This document shows, one piece after another, positions 35,301-44,073 of a stretch of 64,000 bases of DNA. Positions within the stretch are counted from its first letter, which is position 1. Each line of letters begins with the position of its first letter. The translations under genes and the position numbers were made by a program. The stretch covers positions 2,544,501 to 2,608,500 of the forward strand of contig JADJXR010000001.1 in NCBI GenBank assembly GCA_016710285.1, given 5' to 3'. The notes beneath the pieces were generated by a model. It ran no database searches. It saw nothing but the letters and a program-made list of their open reading frames with translations, and was not told where the DNA came from. This DNA comes from Chlorobiota bacterium (GTDB lineage Bacteria; Bacteroidota; Ignavibacteria; OLB7).

Positions 35301-35672
35301 GCCCAGCAGCACATTGACAACGCGCTGGCAGCAGCAAGCGAAATGGCCCTGTTCCGTGCCTGGTCCCTGATGATTGCCGCGCTGGAAATTGTGCGGGGCG
35401 AGGTCCCCTTCCCAACACAGTACGAACGGTTCTTCGAGGCCGCCCGCGATGACTTCGAGCACCGGCTGCGCTCGGCATTGCTTCATGTTGTGGAGCTTCT
35501 GTTGGAGGAGGATGACCTTCAGTATGCCGAAGAACTGCTGCGGCGGGCAATGCAAACCATGCCTGGTGACCCAGAGTTGTCGGACCTCCTCTCGAGCGTG
35601 TTGCTGAAGCAGAACCAGCGTGCCGAGGCCGAGCGGTTGCGGCTGGCGGCATTCCGCATGGCCGATGGTTAG
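32361..35672 (+). CDS. Second large AAA/STAND ATPase regulator, paralogue of the 23.5 kb gene
   Basis: 1103 residues. Walker A GEAGVGKS is at residues 45-52 and Walker B LLVIEDIHLLS near 122-132. A long helical middle follows. The C-terminus (about 875-1103) starts AIIQISMVGEISV and has a degenerate winged-helix-like stretch (LTRMAISRLRGLIGR) and a BTAD-like helical region (YAEELLRRAMQTMPGDPELSDLL). Domain order is the same as in the 23.5 kb gene, but identity looks low, so it is an old duplication. ATG 32361 is preferred over an upstream frame extension. Expected role is a signal-responsive regulator. It overlaps the convergent GNAT gene by 4 bases. Confidence 0.8.
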   Translation: MDALSSFLNHGTLPFTGRGDQIEQLLAFWRSTPDLYAMQTTLVLGEAGVGKSRLIDELGPQVAHNEGMLIRLKLIPGATISFASLIARAIRANPTARRLLKEPIAESQGETVAALHRLARLRPTLLVIEDIHLLSRESIEDLRQLLDGLSGEFIKIILLARPVAFEARGLLEPYLTQELQLRGMNIEELSVLWERLFLSKPGPGVIEALAAVTMGNPLAVRSALRGVLQSRLLLLDSSGLRWGPAIGIEQFAAQMERYVGTLSEGMGAHLEPEELHAAKQLATLGEAFARETATALMPSAPQVLPILLHKGILTATSAPAPLPGTSDGTAIYTFTHTLLHRHLVATAAATKNIDGARLAAVVAARLPLYSILPLELLAEHGTGTASIATVTQALEQLTSMVIPLAEGTAWRFATPVLRAANSLFRSREHGMEDAEQRKWRILLQGLQLSVYYAASDYDSVHAEIGQYLRLTEPTDTPTVALQRFHGLSMLMTTEIYRTSQFPEEVWGELQGLQAAFPEIETTPEYVQNLTNILGVVMLVLNDYTLLRELEPRLEELRQLPDTPQAVRRQLLIGIAPYLLTLYDTNEQLQQRLALAKELEQIADENWLTIVSGLVRLYDAAGLYHQMNAEIEKRSPWARRLGQMKSELSWRFRSLISQAAFGMDPQLILEQVEEMFADHFGMMPTSVRYQLSDRLAFVGLMVGQVEWAEQVFRRYSHGAPEPLEMGVLIRIHHGNLDELPEQLPVRAYREFELFVRAALLRHPATEPEMLRLVQQVLTPAFLHAGELLVVHAALQLIEVRILPRLRDQAIIAAIQEAMEQTIVGVMWWMHERGLFAFMKPMATRYRHLMAEPAAAAWDQRIQELEEGYQLQHGNRGQAIIQISMVGEISVQQPNRGPQPVRGARNRTLLALMVANQMLRRPLTYAEFCEVATGVENDDDYAQRLTRMAISRLRGLIGRNAVLTKTGAPRLNPDIVQVDLLQAQQHIDNALAAASEMALFRAWSLMIAALEIVRGEVPFPTQYERFFEAARDDFEHRLRSALLHVVELLLEEDDLQYAEELLRRAMQTMPGDPELSDLLSSVLLKQNQRAEAERLRLAAFRMADG

Positions 35673-36508
35673 CGCGGAACGGCAAGCAGATAATTACGCC
35701 GCAAATACGCCAGCCGAAACCCCGCGCGGGTCATGTTGCGGAAGGAAGGATTGGGGGGATGAAGCTCCCCACTTGTTTCGGCAACAAGGTGGCGGCAGCC
35801 CAACGCCACCGCATCGTTGATTCGCTGGGCAACCAGTGCCGATTGCCCTCCGCGCCCCCGGCAGCTGGGGAGTGTGGCAGCAATCCCGAACCAAGCGATC
35901 CCGTCGCGCACAAACATTGCGGCTGCGCCGATAGGGGCTTCATCATCGAACGCCAGATAGTGGAACCATCCGGCGCGGCCCACCGCCAAACAGATACCAT
36001 CGGCCATGCCTTCCGACATTCCGAACCCTTCGCACACGATCCTCCCAAACAGCCTTGCCCGGTTCAGTTGGATTTGCCGAACTGTGAGCGTGGTGCTGGC
36101 CAAAGGGGGAAGGGGTGCCGGTGGGCGTAGCAGTTTTGCCCAGGCATCAAGCGGAACAAATCCCTGGTCAGCCAGCAGTTGCGGCAATCCCATTTGGTCG
36201 GCCAGCGGGTTGCTGTGAATCAGAAATTGCTGGGCACCGTGCTGGCGGTAGCAACCAATCACTTCCTGCACCAGCCGGGGCGTTACCGGTTCGGCAATTC
36301 CCAACCCAATCACCCTGTTGAACAGTGCAAGGCGCGTCCCCGGGGCAATCAGCAGAACGCTTCCGCCAACGCGCTCAACATGGATCTTCGGGGCACCGGG
36401 GCCCCCTCCATGGGCCGACCGCTGAAGGTCGGCCCATGCTTCTGCTTCGCCCATTTCAAGGGCGCACACCTCCCTTGTGGAGATGCCGGTTGTGGTTGTT
36501 CCATCCAT
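35669..36508 (-). CDS. GNAT-like acetyltransferase
   Basis: 279 residues from ATG 36508. The C-terminal half shows the GNAT pattern: a beta strand AAMFVRDGIAWFGIAATLPSCRGRG-like acetyl-CoA loop (SCRGRGGQSAL, about residues 220-230) and NPSFRNMTRAGFRLAY near the end. The N-terminal half is less conserved, so the protein may be a double-domain GNAT. Substrate unknown. The stop overlaps the opposing regulator stop by 4 bases. It has no signal peptide. Confidence 0.8.
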   Translation of the reverse strand: MDGTTTTGISTREVCALEMGEAEAWADLQRSAHGGGPGAPKIHVERVGGSVLLIAPGTRLALFNRVIGLGIAEPVTPRLVQEVIGCYRQHGAQQFLIHSNPLADQMGLPQLLADQGFVPLDAWAKLLRPPAPLPPLASTTLTVRQIQLNRARLFGRIVCEGFGMSEGMADGICLAVGRAGWFHYLAFDDEAPIGAAAMFVRDGIAWFGIAATLPSCRGRGGQSALVAQRINDAVALGCRHLVAETSGELHPPNPSFRNMTRAGFRLAYLRRNYLLAVPR

Positions 36509-36569
36509 CGTGAATCGGGCGTAACTGCATCGGTTGGTTCGCTTGCTTGTTGGATACTTCGCGCGTTGG

Positions 36570-37130
36570 TTAGCCCTTCTTCTTGAGCACAACCTTGAAC
36601 AGCGATGCCGGCTTCCCCCCAATGCTGACGCTGCTGCTGATCCGAAGCTCGCGCGGGGTGGTGAACTCCGCAGTAATCTCCTCCACCATCGGCTGGCCAT
36701 CCATCACTCCTTCGTATCGGAACTCCATCTGGGTGCTGCTGGTCCACCGCCCGCTGTGGTCGTGGGTTTCGCCAAAACAGGTGACGCTGAACAGGTGAAG
36801 TTGGTCGCGCCCGGCATCGTAGCCGAACAGATCGGTCTCGTTGTACGGCCCCATTCCGGGGATGGTCCCGCGCACGGTCGAGAGCAATCCCCACCCGCCT
36901 GATGTTGCCTTGTTGCTCATCGTTAGCTGGAAATCCAGCGTTTGCTCCCCCAGGGTAAGCGTTGCTTTCCCGGCCCATTCGCCGGACCCAATCCTAATCA
37001 AGCGTTGGATCTGTTCGGAGATTTTTGGCGGCTCCTGCTGCGCGTTGGCGTTGGCCAATGCCCCCAGGTGAAGCATGGTGGCGGCAGCGATGACGGCCGC
37101 TTTTTTCCAGATTGATGCTGTTGCAAACAT
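36570..37130 (-). CDS. Secreted DUF1579-like protein
   Basis: 186 residues with a Sec signal (residues 1-30, ending ANANAQ). The mature protein resembles DUF1579/lipocalin-like domains: GEWAGKATL near the start, YNETDLFGYDAGRDQLHLFSV and FEYEGVMDG-type strands, and an end FKVVLKKKG. Such domains may bind small ligands; no active site is recognised. It lies between the GNAT and LuxR-type genes on the same strand. Confidence 0.65.
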   Translation of the reverse strand: MFATASIWKKAAVIAAATMLHLGALANANAQQEPPKISEQIQRLIRIGSGEWAGKATLTLGEQTLDFQLTMSNKATSGGWGLLSTVRGTIPGMGPYNETDLFGYDAGRDQLHLFSVTCFGETHDHSGRWTSSTQMEFRYEGVMDGQPMVEEITAEFTTPRELRISSSVSIGGKPASLFKVVLKKKG

Positions 37131-37298
37131 TGTGATCCCTTTGGCTGATGAACGTTGTTGTTGCTGTTGATGATGCCGGCTTCTTTGCCGAAATCATGGA
37201 TGCAAAACTACCCCGCCAGCGCCGCGGGGGAATCCGTGCCAGCACGTAATTGCAGCATTCGGGAACACGTAATTTTTGGCGGTGGTGGCGGTGTGTGT

Positions 37299-37310
37299 GG
37301 GGGGGGGGGG
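37299..37310. repeat. Homopolymer tract of 12 G
   Basis: G12 in the 250-base gap between the DUF1579-like gene and the LuxR-type regulator. Long G tracts slip readily; a 10-G tract at 44846-44855 and a 9-G tract at 17899-17907 occur elsewhere in the window, all outside genes. Confidence 0.8.
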
Positions 37311-37381
37311 AGTAGCCAGATAAAAAATGGGGGGAAGGGAAGGCTGCGCCGATGGAAATTTCAACGGGAATCGCAGCGGGC

Positions 37382-39064
37382 TTATCCCTTCTTCCGCTCC
37401 CAGGCCCATGCGGTGGCAATGGCGCGGGCGGTGCGCCCGGTGGCTCCAATCTTCAGATAAATATTCGAGACGTGCCGCTCCACCGTGCGAATGCTGAGGA
37501 ACAGCGTGGTGGCAATCTCTTCATTGCTTTTTCCGGCGGCGATCAGCATCAATATCTCGGTCTCGCGGCGCGTAAGATCATCCGAAGGTGAGGTGGTGCT
37601 GGTGAAAGTGGAGTTGGTGGAGGTGGAGCCATCCATGATTGCTGCTGCCCGCTTGGCCTGGCAAGCCGCGCCAAGCCGTTGGAAGGATTGCTGGGCGATG
37701 CTGGCTTCCTCGGCAGCGCGGGCAGCGTCGCCAAGCTGGCGCAGCAGCGAAGCAAGCTCAAGCCTGGTGCATCCGGCCTCGAACGGCATGGGGGTGCGGT
37801 CGTATAAATCAATCGCGTCTTCAAGGTGGAACTGTGCTTTGCGAAGGTCCCCGTTGGCGGCGGCAAACGCGCCATCGGCCGCGTGGATTGCTGCGTGCAA
37901 TGGCGAGGTGTTCACGCGGTTGGCAATCTCGCGAATCTCTTCCAGCGTCTGCTTGGCTTCCTGCTGCAGCGCAAGGGCAAGCTGCACGCGAAGCAGCAGT
38001 TCCAACCCTAGCACACGCTCGGTCCGGTCGTTGGCGGGGATGCGGCGAAGGTGGCGTTCCACCAGCCCAAGCGCATTGCTGGGGTCCGCGTTCTCCAGCA
38101 TGATGGCTGCGCGCCCCAGCATCGCAAGCGGGTGCGAGTGGGTTTCGGCAAACAGTGCTTCGGCCTCGGCAAATCTTCCTTGCCGCCGCCGCAGTTCGCC
38201 CAGCCGAACGGTGCAGGCGGCCACCTGCCCGGGGCGGCGTTCGCGCAGGATTGCCGCAGCGTTCAGCAGTTCTTGCTCGGCTTCCTCCCATCTCCCCTGG
38301 GTCATCAGGATGCTGGCGTACTGGGTTCGGCACGATCCAAAAAGGGAGGCCATCCGCCAGCGGCTGCTGAACTCCGAAATTCGGATGCACCACTGCGCGG
38401 CGCGGTCGTAATCGCGCACCCGTTCGCAGGCGGCAATCAGGTAGCAGCAGGTGTTCCCAATCGCGCTGATGTCCTCGGTTTCCCCTGCGATTGCAGCGGT
38501 GGTGGCTTCGTCCAGCAATCGCATCCCTTCAATCGGGTCCCCCTGGCTAACCAATGCCAGCCCGCGCAGTGCCAGCGCCATCATCTCAATATCTGGCGCA
38601 TTGAATTCGCGCCCGTGGCGCAGCGCGCTGTCGGCGTGGAGCATCGCCTCGGCCGGGTTTTTCTGGATTAGCAAGGCCACGTGGGCTTGCAGCGTTGTCA
38701 GGAATCCGGCTTCGCGGCAGGGGCCACATTCTTCAATCGCCCGCAGTCCGCGCGATAGCCATCCGCTGGCAATGGCGAAGTCCCCGCGGAACTCACCATA
38801 ATCGTTGGCCAGCATTCCGGCCAATCGCGCCATTCCCTGGTGGTTGTTGGCTTCGCGGTGCAAAAGGTAGGCCCGTTCGCGGGCCGCAAGCGTGGCGGTT
38901 TCGTCGTTCAAAAAGTAGCTGGCGGCGGCAAGCCCTTCCAACGCTTCGGTGGTTTCCTTGCTGGCGATTGCTGCCGCAAAGCAATCGGCGGCAACCTCCC
39001 ATTTCCCTTCGGCAAGGGCACGGTTCCCAGCATCCAGAAGATTGGTGTAGTTGGCATCAATCAT
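37382..39064 (-). CDS. LuxR-type regulator with TPR-like N-terminal region
   Basis: 560 residues. Most of the protein is a TPR/MalT-like alpha solenoid with repeats of Leu/Ala/Arg helices (for example RRQGRFAEAEALFAET). The C-terminal 60 residues are a LuxR/GerE helix-turn-helix: LTRRETEILMLIAAGKSNEEIA and TLFLSIRTVERHVSNIYLKIG. It has no receiver and no obvious ATPase motif, so activation is probably through ligand or protein binding by the solenoid. ATG 39064 is used; the frame extends upstream to 39166 with no domain and would overlap the ispG terminator. Confidence 0.88.
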   Translation of the reverse strand: MIDANYTNLLDAGNRALAEGKWEVAADCFAAAIASKETTEALEGLAAASYFLNDETATLAARERAYLLHREANNHQGMARLAGMLANDYGEFRGDFAIASGWLSRGLRAIEECGPCREAGFLTTLQAHVALLIQKNPAEAMLHADSALRHGREFNAPDIEMMALALRGLALVSQGDPIEGMRLLDEATTAAIAGETEDISAIGNTCCYLIAACERVRDYDRAAQWCIRISEFSSRWRMASLFGSCRTQYASILMTQGRWEEAEQELLNAAAILRERRPGQVAACTVRLGELRRRQGRFAEAEALFAETHSHPLAMLGRAAIMLENADPSNALGLVERHLRRIPANDRTERVLGLELLLRVQLALALQQEAKQTLEEIREIANRVNTSPLHAAIHAADGAFAAANGDLRKAQFHLEDAIDLYDRTPMPFEAGCTRLELASLLRQLGDAARAAEEASIAQQSFQRLGAACQAKRAAAIMDGSTSTNSTFTSTTSPSDDLTRRETEILMLIAAGKSNEEIATTLFLSIRTVERHVSNIYLKIGATGRTARAIATAWAWERKKG

Positions 39065-39117
39065 TGCTTGGCAGTACGAAGAATCACGCAGGATAGATGA
39101 AGGACGCAGCGAACATA

Positions 39118-39152
39118 AGAAAACCGCCAATGGAATGTTCCCGTTGGCGGTT
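39118..39152 (-). terminator. Terminator of the ispG transcript
   Basis: A perfect 9-bp stem (AACCGCCAA at 39122-39130, complement at 39144-39152) with a 13-base loop. In the minus orientation the stem is followed by TTTCTT. It lies just past the ispG stop. Confidence 0.75.
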
Positions 39153-39182
39153 GTTGTGTTGTCCAACTATTCCTTGTGGCGA

Positions 39183-40340
39183 TTACCCTTCTGGCTGGAA
39201 CTTCTCCACTTCCTCCAACACGGTGCTGACGATATCCTCTTCTTTGATCCGCCGCACCACCTCACCCTTGCGATAGAGTATCCCAACCCCTTTCCCCGCA
39301 GCAATCCCGATGTCCGCCTCCGATGCCTCGCCGGGGCCGTTCACCACGCAGCCAAGCAGTGCAATCTTCACCGGCTTCTTCACCCCTTTCAATGCCTCCT
39401 CCAACTGGCGGGTGACTTTGAACAGGTCAATCTCCAACCGGCCACAGGTTGGGCAGGCGATAATCTCCACCGCGCGCGAAGCAAGTCCAAGTGAGCGAAG
39501 GATTTCCTTCCCGGTCTCCACCTCTTTCTCCGGCTCGTCGGTTAGGGAGACGCGGATGGTGTCGCCGATTCCTTCGGCCAGCAGCGTCCCGATTCCCACG
39601 GCAGATTTGATGGTCCCGACGCGGGTTGTTCCGGCCTCGGTAACGCCCAGGTGAAGCGGGTAGTCGGTCCGCTCGGCAATCAGGCGGTAGGCCTCGATCA
39701 TCAGCCGAACATCGGTGGATTTTACCGAGATGATAACGTCCTGGAACCCGAACTCCTCGCAGATTCCCGCGTGGCGCATCGCGCTTTCGAACAACGCTTC
39801 GGCGGTGGGGTAGCCATGTTTTTCCAGGATGTCGTTCTCCAACGATCCGCTGTTCACGCCGATTCGGATCGGGATGCCCCGCTCTTGCGCGGCCTTCAGC
39901 ACCTGGTGGATTCGCTCGCGTGCGCCAATGTTTCCCGGGTTGATGCGGACCTTCGCCACCCCGGCCTCGATTGCCTTCAGCGCGAAGACGTGGTTGAAGT
40001 GGATGTCGGAAACAATGGGGACGTTCACGCCGCGGACAATCTCGCCAATGGCATTGGCCGCGTCCCAGTCGTTGACGGTGACGCGGACGATGTCAACGCC
40101 GGCTTCCTCGCATCGCTTAATCTGGGCGATGGTGGCCGCCGCGTCCCCGGTTTTTGTTTTCGTCATCGTTTGCACGCTGATCGGGGCGTTGCCACCAACC
40201 GGCACGCCAGCCAGCATCACCCGCCGCGATTGCCGGCGGCGGAATGGAGCGGTGGCAATCGGCTGCTGGTGCGCCGCAGCGTCGCCGTTCGCACCGCCGT
40301 TTTGGCCAACGATTGGAAGTTCAGGGATTGTCATATTCAT
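39183..40340 (-). CDS. ispG: 4-hydroxy-3-methylbut-2-enyl diphosphate synthase (flavodoxin)
   Basis: 385 residues. IspG is the penultimate enzyme of the MEP isoprenoid pathway and converts MEcPP to HMBPP with a [4Fe-4S] cluster. The cluster region is seen as ACPTCGRLEIDL and GCVVNGPGEA, and the substrate side as GVPVGGNAPISVQTMTKTKT near the start. Short bacterial form, without the extra plant-type domain. ATG 40340 (or 40334) is chosen because the conserved core starts about 38 residues later; an upstream extension is Arg-rich and unsupported. Isoprenoids would be made by the MEP route in this organism. Confidence 0.95.
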   Translation of the reverse strand: MNMTIPELPIVGQNGGANGDAAAHQQPIATAPFRRRQSRRVMLAGVPVGGNAPISVQTMTKTKTGDAAATIAQIKRCEEAGVDIVRVTVNDWDAANAIGEIVRGVNVPIVSDIHFNHVFALKAIEAGVAKVRINPGNIGARERIHQVLKAAQERGIPIRIGVNSGSLENDILEKHGYPTAEALFESAMRHAGICEEFGFQDVIISVKSTDVRLMIEAYRLIAERTDYPLHLGVTEAGTTRVGTIKSAVGIGTLLAEGIGDTIRVSLTDEPEKEVETGKEILRSLGLASRAVEIIACPTCGRLEIDLFKVTRQLEEALKGVKKPVKIALLGCVVNGPGEASEADIGIAAGKGVGILYRKGEVVRRIKEEDIVSTVLEEVEKFQPEG

Positions 40341-40451
40341 TCGGTTGTAAAAGAAGTCGCTCGTTCTGCGGCGGCGGCGGTTGGTGGGGGAATGCCCTGC
40401 CGTCGCCATTGGTATCTCTCAGCATTAACTCAATCGTATCTCAATCTCATC

Positions 40452-41378
40452 TCACCCTCGCTGCATCCGTTTGCTTGCTTCCAGCAATGCGGCTTTTTCT
40501 TCGGGGGTGAGGTTTTGGTAGCCGTGGCGGCTGATTTTATCCAGGATAGCATCAATGCCTTGCTGGTCGTGGTTGTGGCTTGGCGGGGGGGTGGGGTTTT
40601 GCCGTGGTGCTTCGCGGAAGTTTGCTTCAATCACATTCCCACGCGACGGCGTTGGCGCGGTGCGTTCGGCGGGGGTGCGGAATGGGGCACTGCTGGCTGG
40701 GCGGCCGCGGTCGGCCAGTTGGAACAGCCCGCCACGGAGATAGATGCCGCTGGTTTTCAGCAGAAGCAACCCAATCAGCGCGCCCCCCAAGTGGGCAAAG
40801 TGGGCAATGCCGTCGCTGCTGTTGGTGATCCCCAGCACAAGGTCCAATCCGGCAAACATGAACACGGCATATTTGGCGCGCATCGGGAAGAAGAAATACA
40901 CCATGATGATGCGGTCGGGGAACATCATCCCGAAGGCGATCATCACCCCCATGATTGCCCCCGACGCGCCAACCGTGGGCGCGCCGGTGCCCATTGCCAG
41001 CGTCACCACCGAGTGGAGAATGCCCGCGCCAAGCCCGCACAGCAGATAGTACAGCAGGAACCGCCGCGACCCCCAGGCTTGCTCAAGCTCCATGCCGAAC
41101 ATCCACAGGATCAGCATATTGAAGAACAGGTGCATCACCCCGCCATGCAGGAACATGTAGGTGAAATACTGCCATGCCCCAAACGCAGGATGATTTAACG
41201 GCCACAGCGCGCCGTAGCTGGTGAAGTAATCATCAACCGCAAGCTGGAACCCATCCTGGATGCCCGCCGGCAGAAGCCCGATGATGAAGATCACCACGTT
41301 GATTCCCAACAGCCATTTGATTACTGGCGGGAACATCGAAAAAGGCCGCGAGCCATAAGGATTGCCGTACGATGCCAT
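40452..41378 (-). CDS. Rhomboid family intramembrane serine protease
   Basis: 308 residues, six transmembrane helices in the first 220. The HGGVMHLFFNM loop, the catalytic serine in GASGA (about residue 141) and the histidine in IAHFAHLGGALIG give the Ser-His dyad. The soluble C-terminus is Pro/Arg-rich and ends with a short helical element (GIDAILDKISRHGYQNL), a tail often seen in rhomboids of Bacteroidota. Substrate unknown. Same strand as pgk and ispG, probably cotranscribed with pgk. Confidence 0.93.
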   Translation of the reverse strand: MASYGNPYGSRPFSMFPPVIKWLLGINVVIFIIGLLPAGIQDGFQLAVDDYFTSYGALWPLNHPAFGAWQYFTYMFLHGGVMHLFFNMLILWMFGMELEQAWGSRRFLLYYLLCGLGAGILHSVVTLAMGTGAPTVGASGAIMGVMIAFGMMFPDRIIMVYFFFPMRAKYAVFMFAGLDLVLGITNSSDGIAHFAHLGGALIGLLLLKTSGIYLRGGLFQLADRGRPASSAPFRTPAERTAPTPSRGNVIEANFREAPRQNPTPPPSHNHDQQGIDAILDKISRHGYQNLTPEEKAALLEASKRMQRG

Positions 41379-41466
41379 TCGGTGGTTGTGTTAGTAGAAG
41401 ATCGAACCAGTTTGACGCATTGGTAAGGGAAGTTCTTGTAATTGCTGATGCGTGGCCGCTGGCCTG

Positions 41467-42657
41467 TCACTGTGCCAACGCGGCCACCCCGGGAAGCTCC
41501 TTCCCTTCCAGAAACTCCAGCGAAGCACCGCCGCCGGTGGAGACGTGCGACACTTGTTCTTCCAGCCCAAATTGCGCAATGGCCGCCGCGGAATCTCCAC
41601 CGCCGATGATGGTGGTTGCCCCGTGCTGGGTTGCCGCAACCAGTGCTTCGGCAACGGCGCGGGTTCCGGCGGCGAACGCCTCCATCTCAAACACCCCCAT
41701 CGGGCCGTTCCAGACGACGGTCTTCGATGCAGTGATTGCTGCGGCAAATGTTGCCTGGGTCGCGGGGCCAATATCTAGGCCCATCCAACCGGCGGGGATT
41801 GCATCAACCGAGGCTTGCTGGGTGGCTGCGTCGGCGGCGAACCGGTCGGCCAGCACAACATCCGTTGGCAGAAGCAGTTGCACCCCGCGCGCGGCGGCAT
41901 CGTTCAGCACGCGCCGCGCCACCTCAATTTTATCTTCCTCCACCAACGATGCGCCAACCTCCTTCCCCTGGGCTTTGAAGAAGGTGAACATCATCCCGCC
42001 GCCAACAATGATGGTGTCGCACTTGGCAAGCAGGGCATCAATCACATCAATCTTTCCAGAAATTTTGGACCCGCCCAGGATTGCCGTGAATGGCCGGGCC
42101 GGGTTTGCCACGGCATCCCCCAAAAATTGGAGTTCTTTCATCAGCAAGTAGCCGGCGGCTTTTTCCGGCACGAACCGCGCAACCCCTTCGGTGCTTGCAT
42201 GGGCGCGGTGTGCGGTTCCGAACGCATCGTTGATGTACACATCGCCGAATGCTGCAAGCTGCTTTGCAAAGGCTTCGTCGTTGGCCTCCTCCTCGTTGTG
42301 GAAACGGAGGTTCTCCAGCAGCAGCACGTCGCCGTTGCCCATCCCCTCGGCCATTGCTGCCGACTCCGGCCCGATGCAATCGGGGGCAAGCTCCACCGGT
42401 TTCCCAAGCAGTTCAGAAAGCCGCTGGGCAACGGGGCGAAGGGAGTATTTCATCTTCCGTTCCCCTTTTGGGCGGCCCAAGTGCGACATCAGGATTGCCC
42501 GCCCGCCGTCAGCAATGATTTTGCGGATGGTTGGGAGCGATTCCACAATCCGTTTGTCGTCGGTGATTGCGCCGCTGTCGTCCAGCGGCACGTTGAAATC
42601 AACACGAACAAGCACACGCTTGCCGGAAAGATTCAGGGAGTCAATGGAGTTGGCCAT
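41467..42657 (-). CDS. pgk: Phosphoglycerate kinase
   Basis: 396 residues, the expected length. The N-terminal RVDFNVPLDD motif, the SHLGRPKGE segment, the AFGTAHRAHAST hinge region and the C-terminal nucleotide site IGGGDSAAAIAQFG are present. It catalyses 1,3-BPG plus ADP to 3-PG plus ATP. It follows gap with a 246-base gap that contains a short run of alternating purines before the ATG; no good ribosome site is seen. Together with gap it forms the lower glycolysis pair. Confidence 0.97.
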   Translation of the reverse strand: MANSIDSLNLSGKRVLVRVDFNVPLDDSGAITDDKRIVESLPTIRKIIADGGRAILMSHLGRPKGERKMKYSLRPVAQRLSELLGKPVELAPDCIGPESAAMAEGMGNGDVLLLENLRFHNEEEANDEAFAKQLAAFGDVYINDAFGTAHRAHASTEGVARFVPEKAAGYLLMKELQFLGDAVANPARPFTAILGGSKISGKIDVIDALLAKCDTIIVGGGMMFTFFKAQGKEVGASLVEEDKIEVARRVLNDAAARGVQLLLPTDVVLADRFAADAATQQASVDAIPAGWMGLDIGPATQATFAAAITASKTVVWNGPMGVFEMEAFAAGTRAVAEALVAATQHGATTIIGGGDSAAAIAQFGLEEQVSHVSTGGGASLEFLEGKELPGVAALAQ

Positions 42658-42902
42658 GAGGAATTAGGAGAGAGAGAGAGAATCGTTCGTGGGAAAGAGT
42701 TTCCGAAGAGCGGCGTTCTGCCTGCCGGGCAAGAACTGGTTTGCAGGTTTTGAAATCCCCCTTCCGCCCATACCGCCCCTTTTGGGGGAACCAGTATGAG
42801 CGGAAAGGGGGGAAGGATGCTTCATGGTTGCCTGCTGGCCGTGTTGGTTCCGGCAGCGGCAGGGCGCATCTTTTTTCTTGCAGGTTTTTTTACCGGCTGT
42901 TG

Positions 42903-43901
42903 TTACAGGGCGGCCACTTTCTGGACCAGGTCCACAATCCGTTTGGAGTATCCGTACTCGTTATCGTACCAGCCGACGATCTTCACCATGTTGCCGATCA
43001 CCATGGTGGAGAGTGAGTCGAAGATGCAGGAGTGAGTGTTGCCAACAATGTCGCTGCTTACCAGCGGGTCCGCACTGTACTCCAAGATTCCGGCCAGCGG
43101 ACCGGCGGCTGCGGCGGCCTTGAACGCGTCGTTGATCTCCTGCTTCGTTGCTGGCTTCTCAACGATTGCGGTGAAGTCCGTTACGGAGCCATCCGGCGTT
43201 GGGACGCGGAAGGCAAAGCCGTCCAATTTCCCTTTCACTTCTGGGATCACCAATCCCAACGCTTTTGCCGCGCCGGTGCTGGTGGGGATGATATTAACCG
43301 CAGCGGCGCGGGCGCGGCGCAGGTCCTTGTGGGGAAGGTCCAGGATGTTTTGGTCGTTCGTGTAGGAGTGGACCGTGGTCATAAATCCGCTTTGGATACC
43401 GAAGTTATCCATCAGGACTTTCACCATTGGGGCAAGGCAGTTGGTGGTGCAGCTTGCGTTCGAAAGGATTTTGGCATCGGGGGTAAGCAGATGCTCGTTC
43501 ACGCCAAGCACCACGGTTGCGTCCATGGTGTCTTTTGCCGGGGCGGTCAGCACCACGCGGTTGGCTCCGTTGGCAAGGTGCTGTTGCAGCGCGGCGCGGT
43601 CGGTGAATTTTCCGGTGGATTCAATGGCCACATCAATCTGGCCCCATTTCAGATTCTCGATCTGTTTTTCGGCACTGATGGTGATGCGGTCGCCGTCAAC
43701 AATCAGGTCGTTCCCATCAACTTGGATGGAACCGTTGTAGCGGCCATGGACCGAGTCATATTTCAACAAATGGGCAAGGGTTGCTGCGTCGGTCAAATCG
43801 TTAATGCCCACCACGTCAAACGCCCCTTTGTTTGCCATTGCGTGCCGAAACACCAGCCGCCCGATGCGGCCAAAACCGTTAATAGCAATGCGGATTGCCA
43901 T
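42903..43901 (-). CDS. gap: Glyceraldehyde-3-phosphate dehydrogenase
   Basis: 332 residues. The Rossmann start IRIAINGFGRIGRLVFR, the catalytic cysteine in SNASCTTNCLAP (about residue 150), the histidine in TVHSYTNDQ and the C-terminal WYDNEYGYSKR are all intact. It oxidises G3P to 1,3-BPG with NAD(P). Upstream of pgk on the same strand, the usual pairing. Cofactor preference cannot be read with certainty. Confidence 0.97.
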   Translation of the reverse strand: MAIRIAINGFGRIGRLVFRHAMANKGAFDVVGINDLTDAATLAHLLKYDSVHGRYNGSIQVDGNDLIVDGDRITISAEKQIENLKWGQIDVAIESTGKFTDRAALQQHLANGANRVVLTAPAKDTMDATVVLGVNEHLLTPDAKILSNASCTTNCLAPMVKVLMDNFGIQSGFMTTVHSYTNDQNILDLPHKDLRRARAAAVNIIPTSTGAAKALGLVIPEVKGKLDGFAFRVPTPDGSVTDFTAIVEKPATKQEINDAFKAAAAAGPLAGILEYSADPLVSSDIVGNTHSCIFDSLSTMVIGNMVKIVGWYDNEYGYSKRIVDLVQKVAAL

Positions 43902-44073
43902 GCCTGTTCTTACGCTCCTTGTGGAAAAACGTCCAAAAACGGACTGTGAACGATGAAGTGCTTACGAATCAGGCGCAAACTTACGATGGAGCAATTCGGG
44001 ATGTGGTGAGAAGTGGTTAGTGGAAGCCGCCCCCAGCAGCAAGGTGCTTCCCGGGGGCGCAGCCTTCGCTTCC

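Noticed and set aside
39651..41198. Plus-strand frame of 515 codons opposite ispG and the rhomboid gene
   Set aside because: It covers two well-supported minus-strand genes and their spacer, so it is a shadow.
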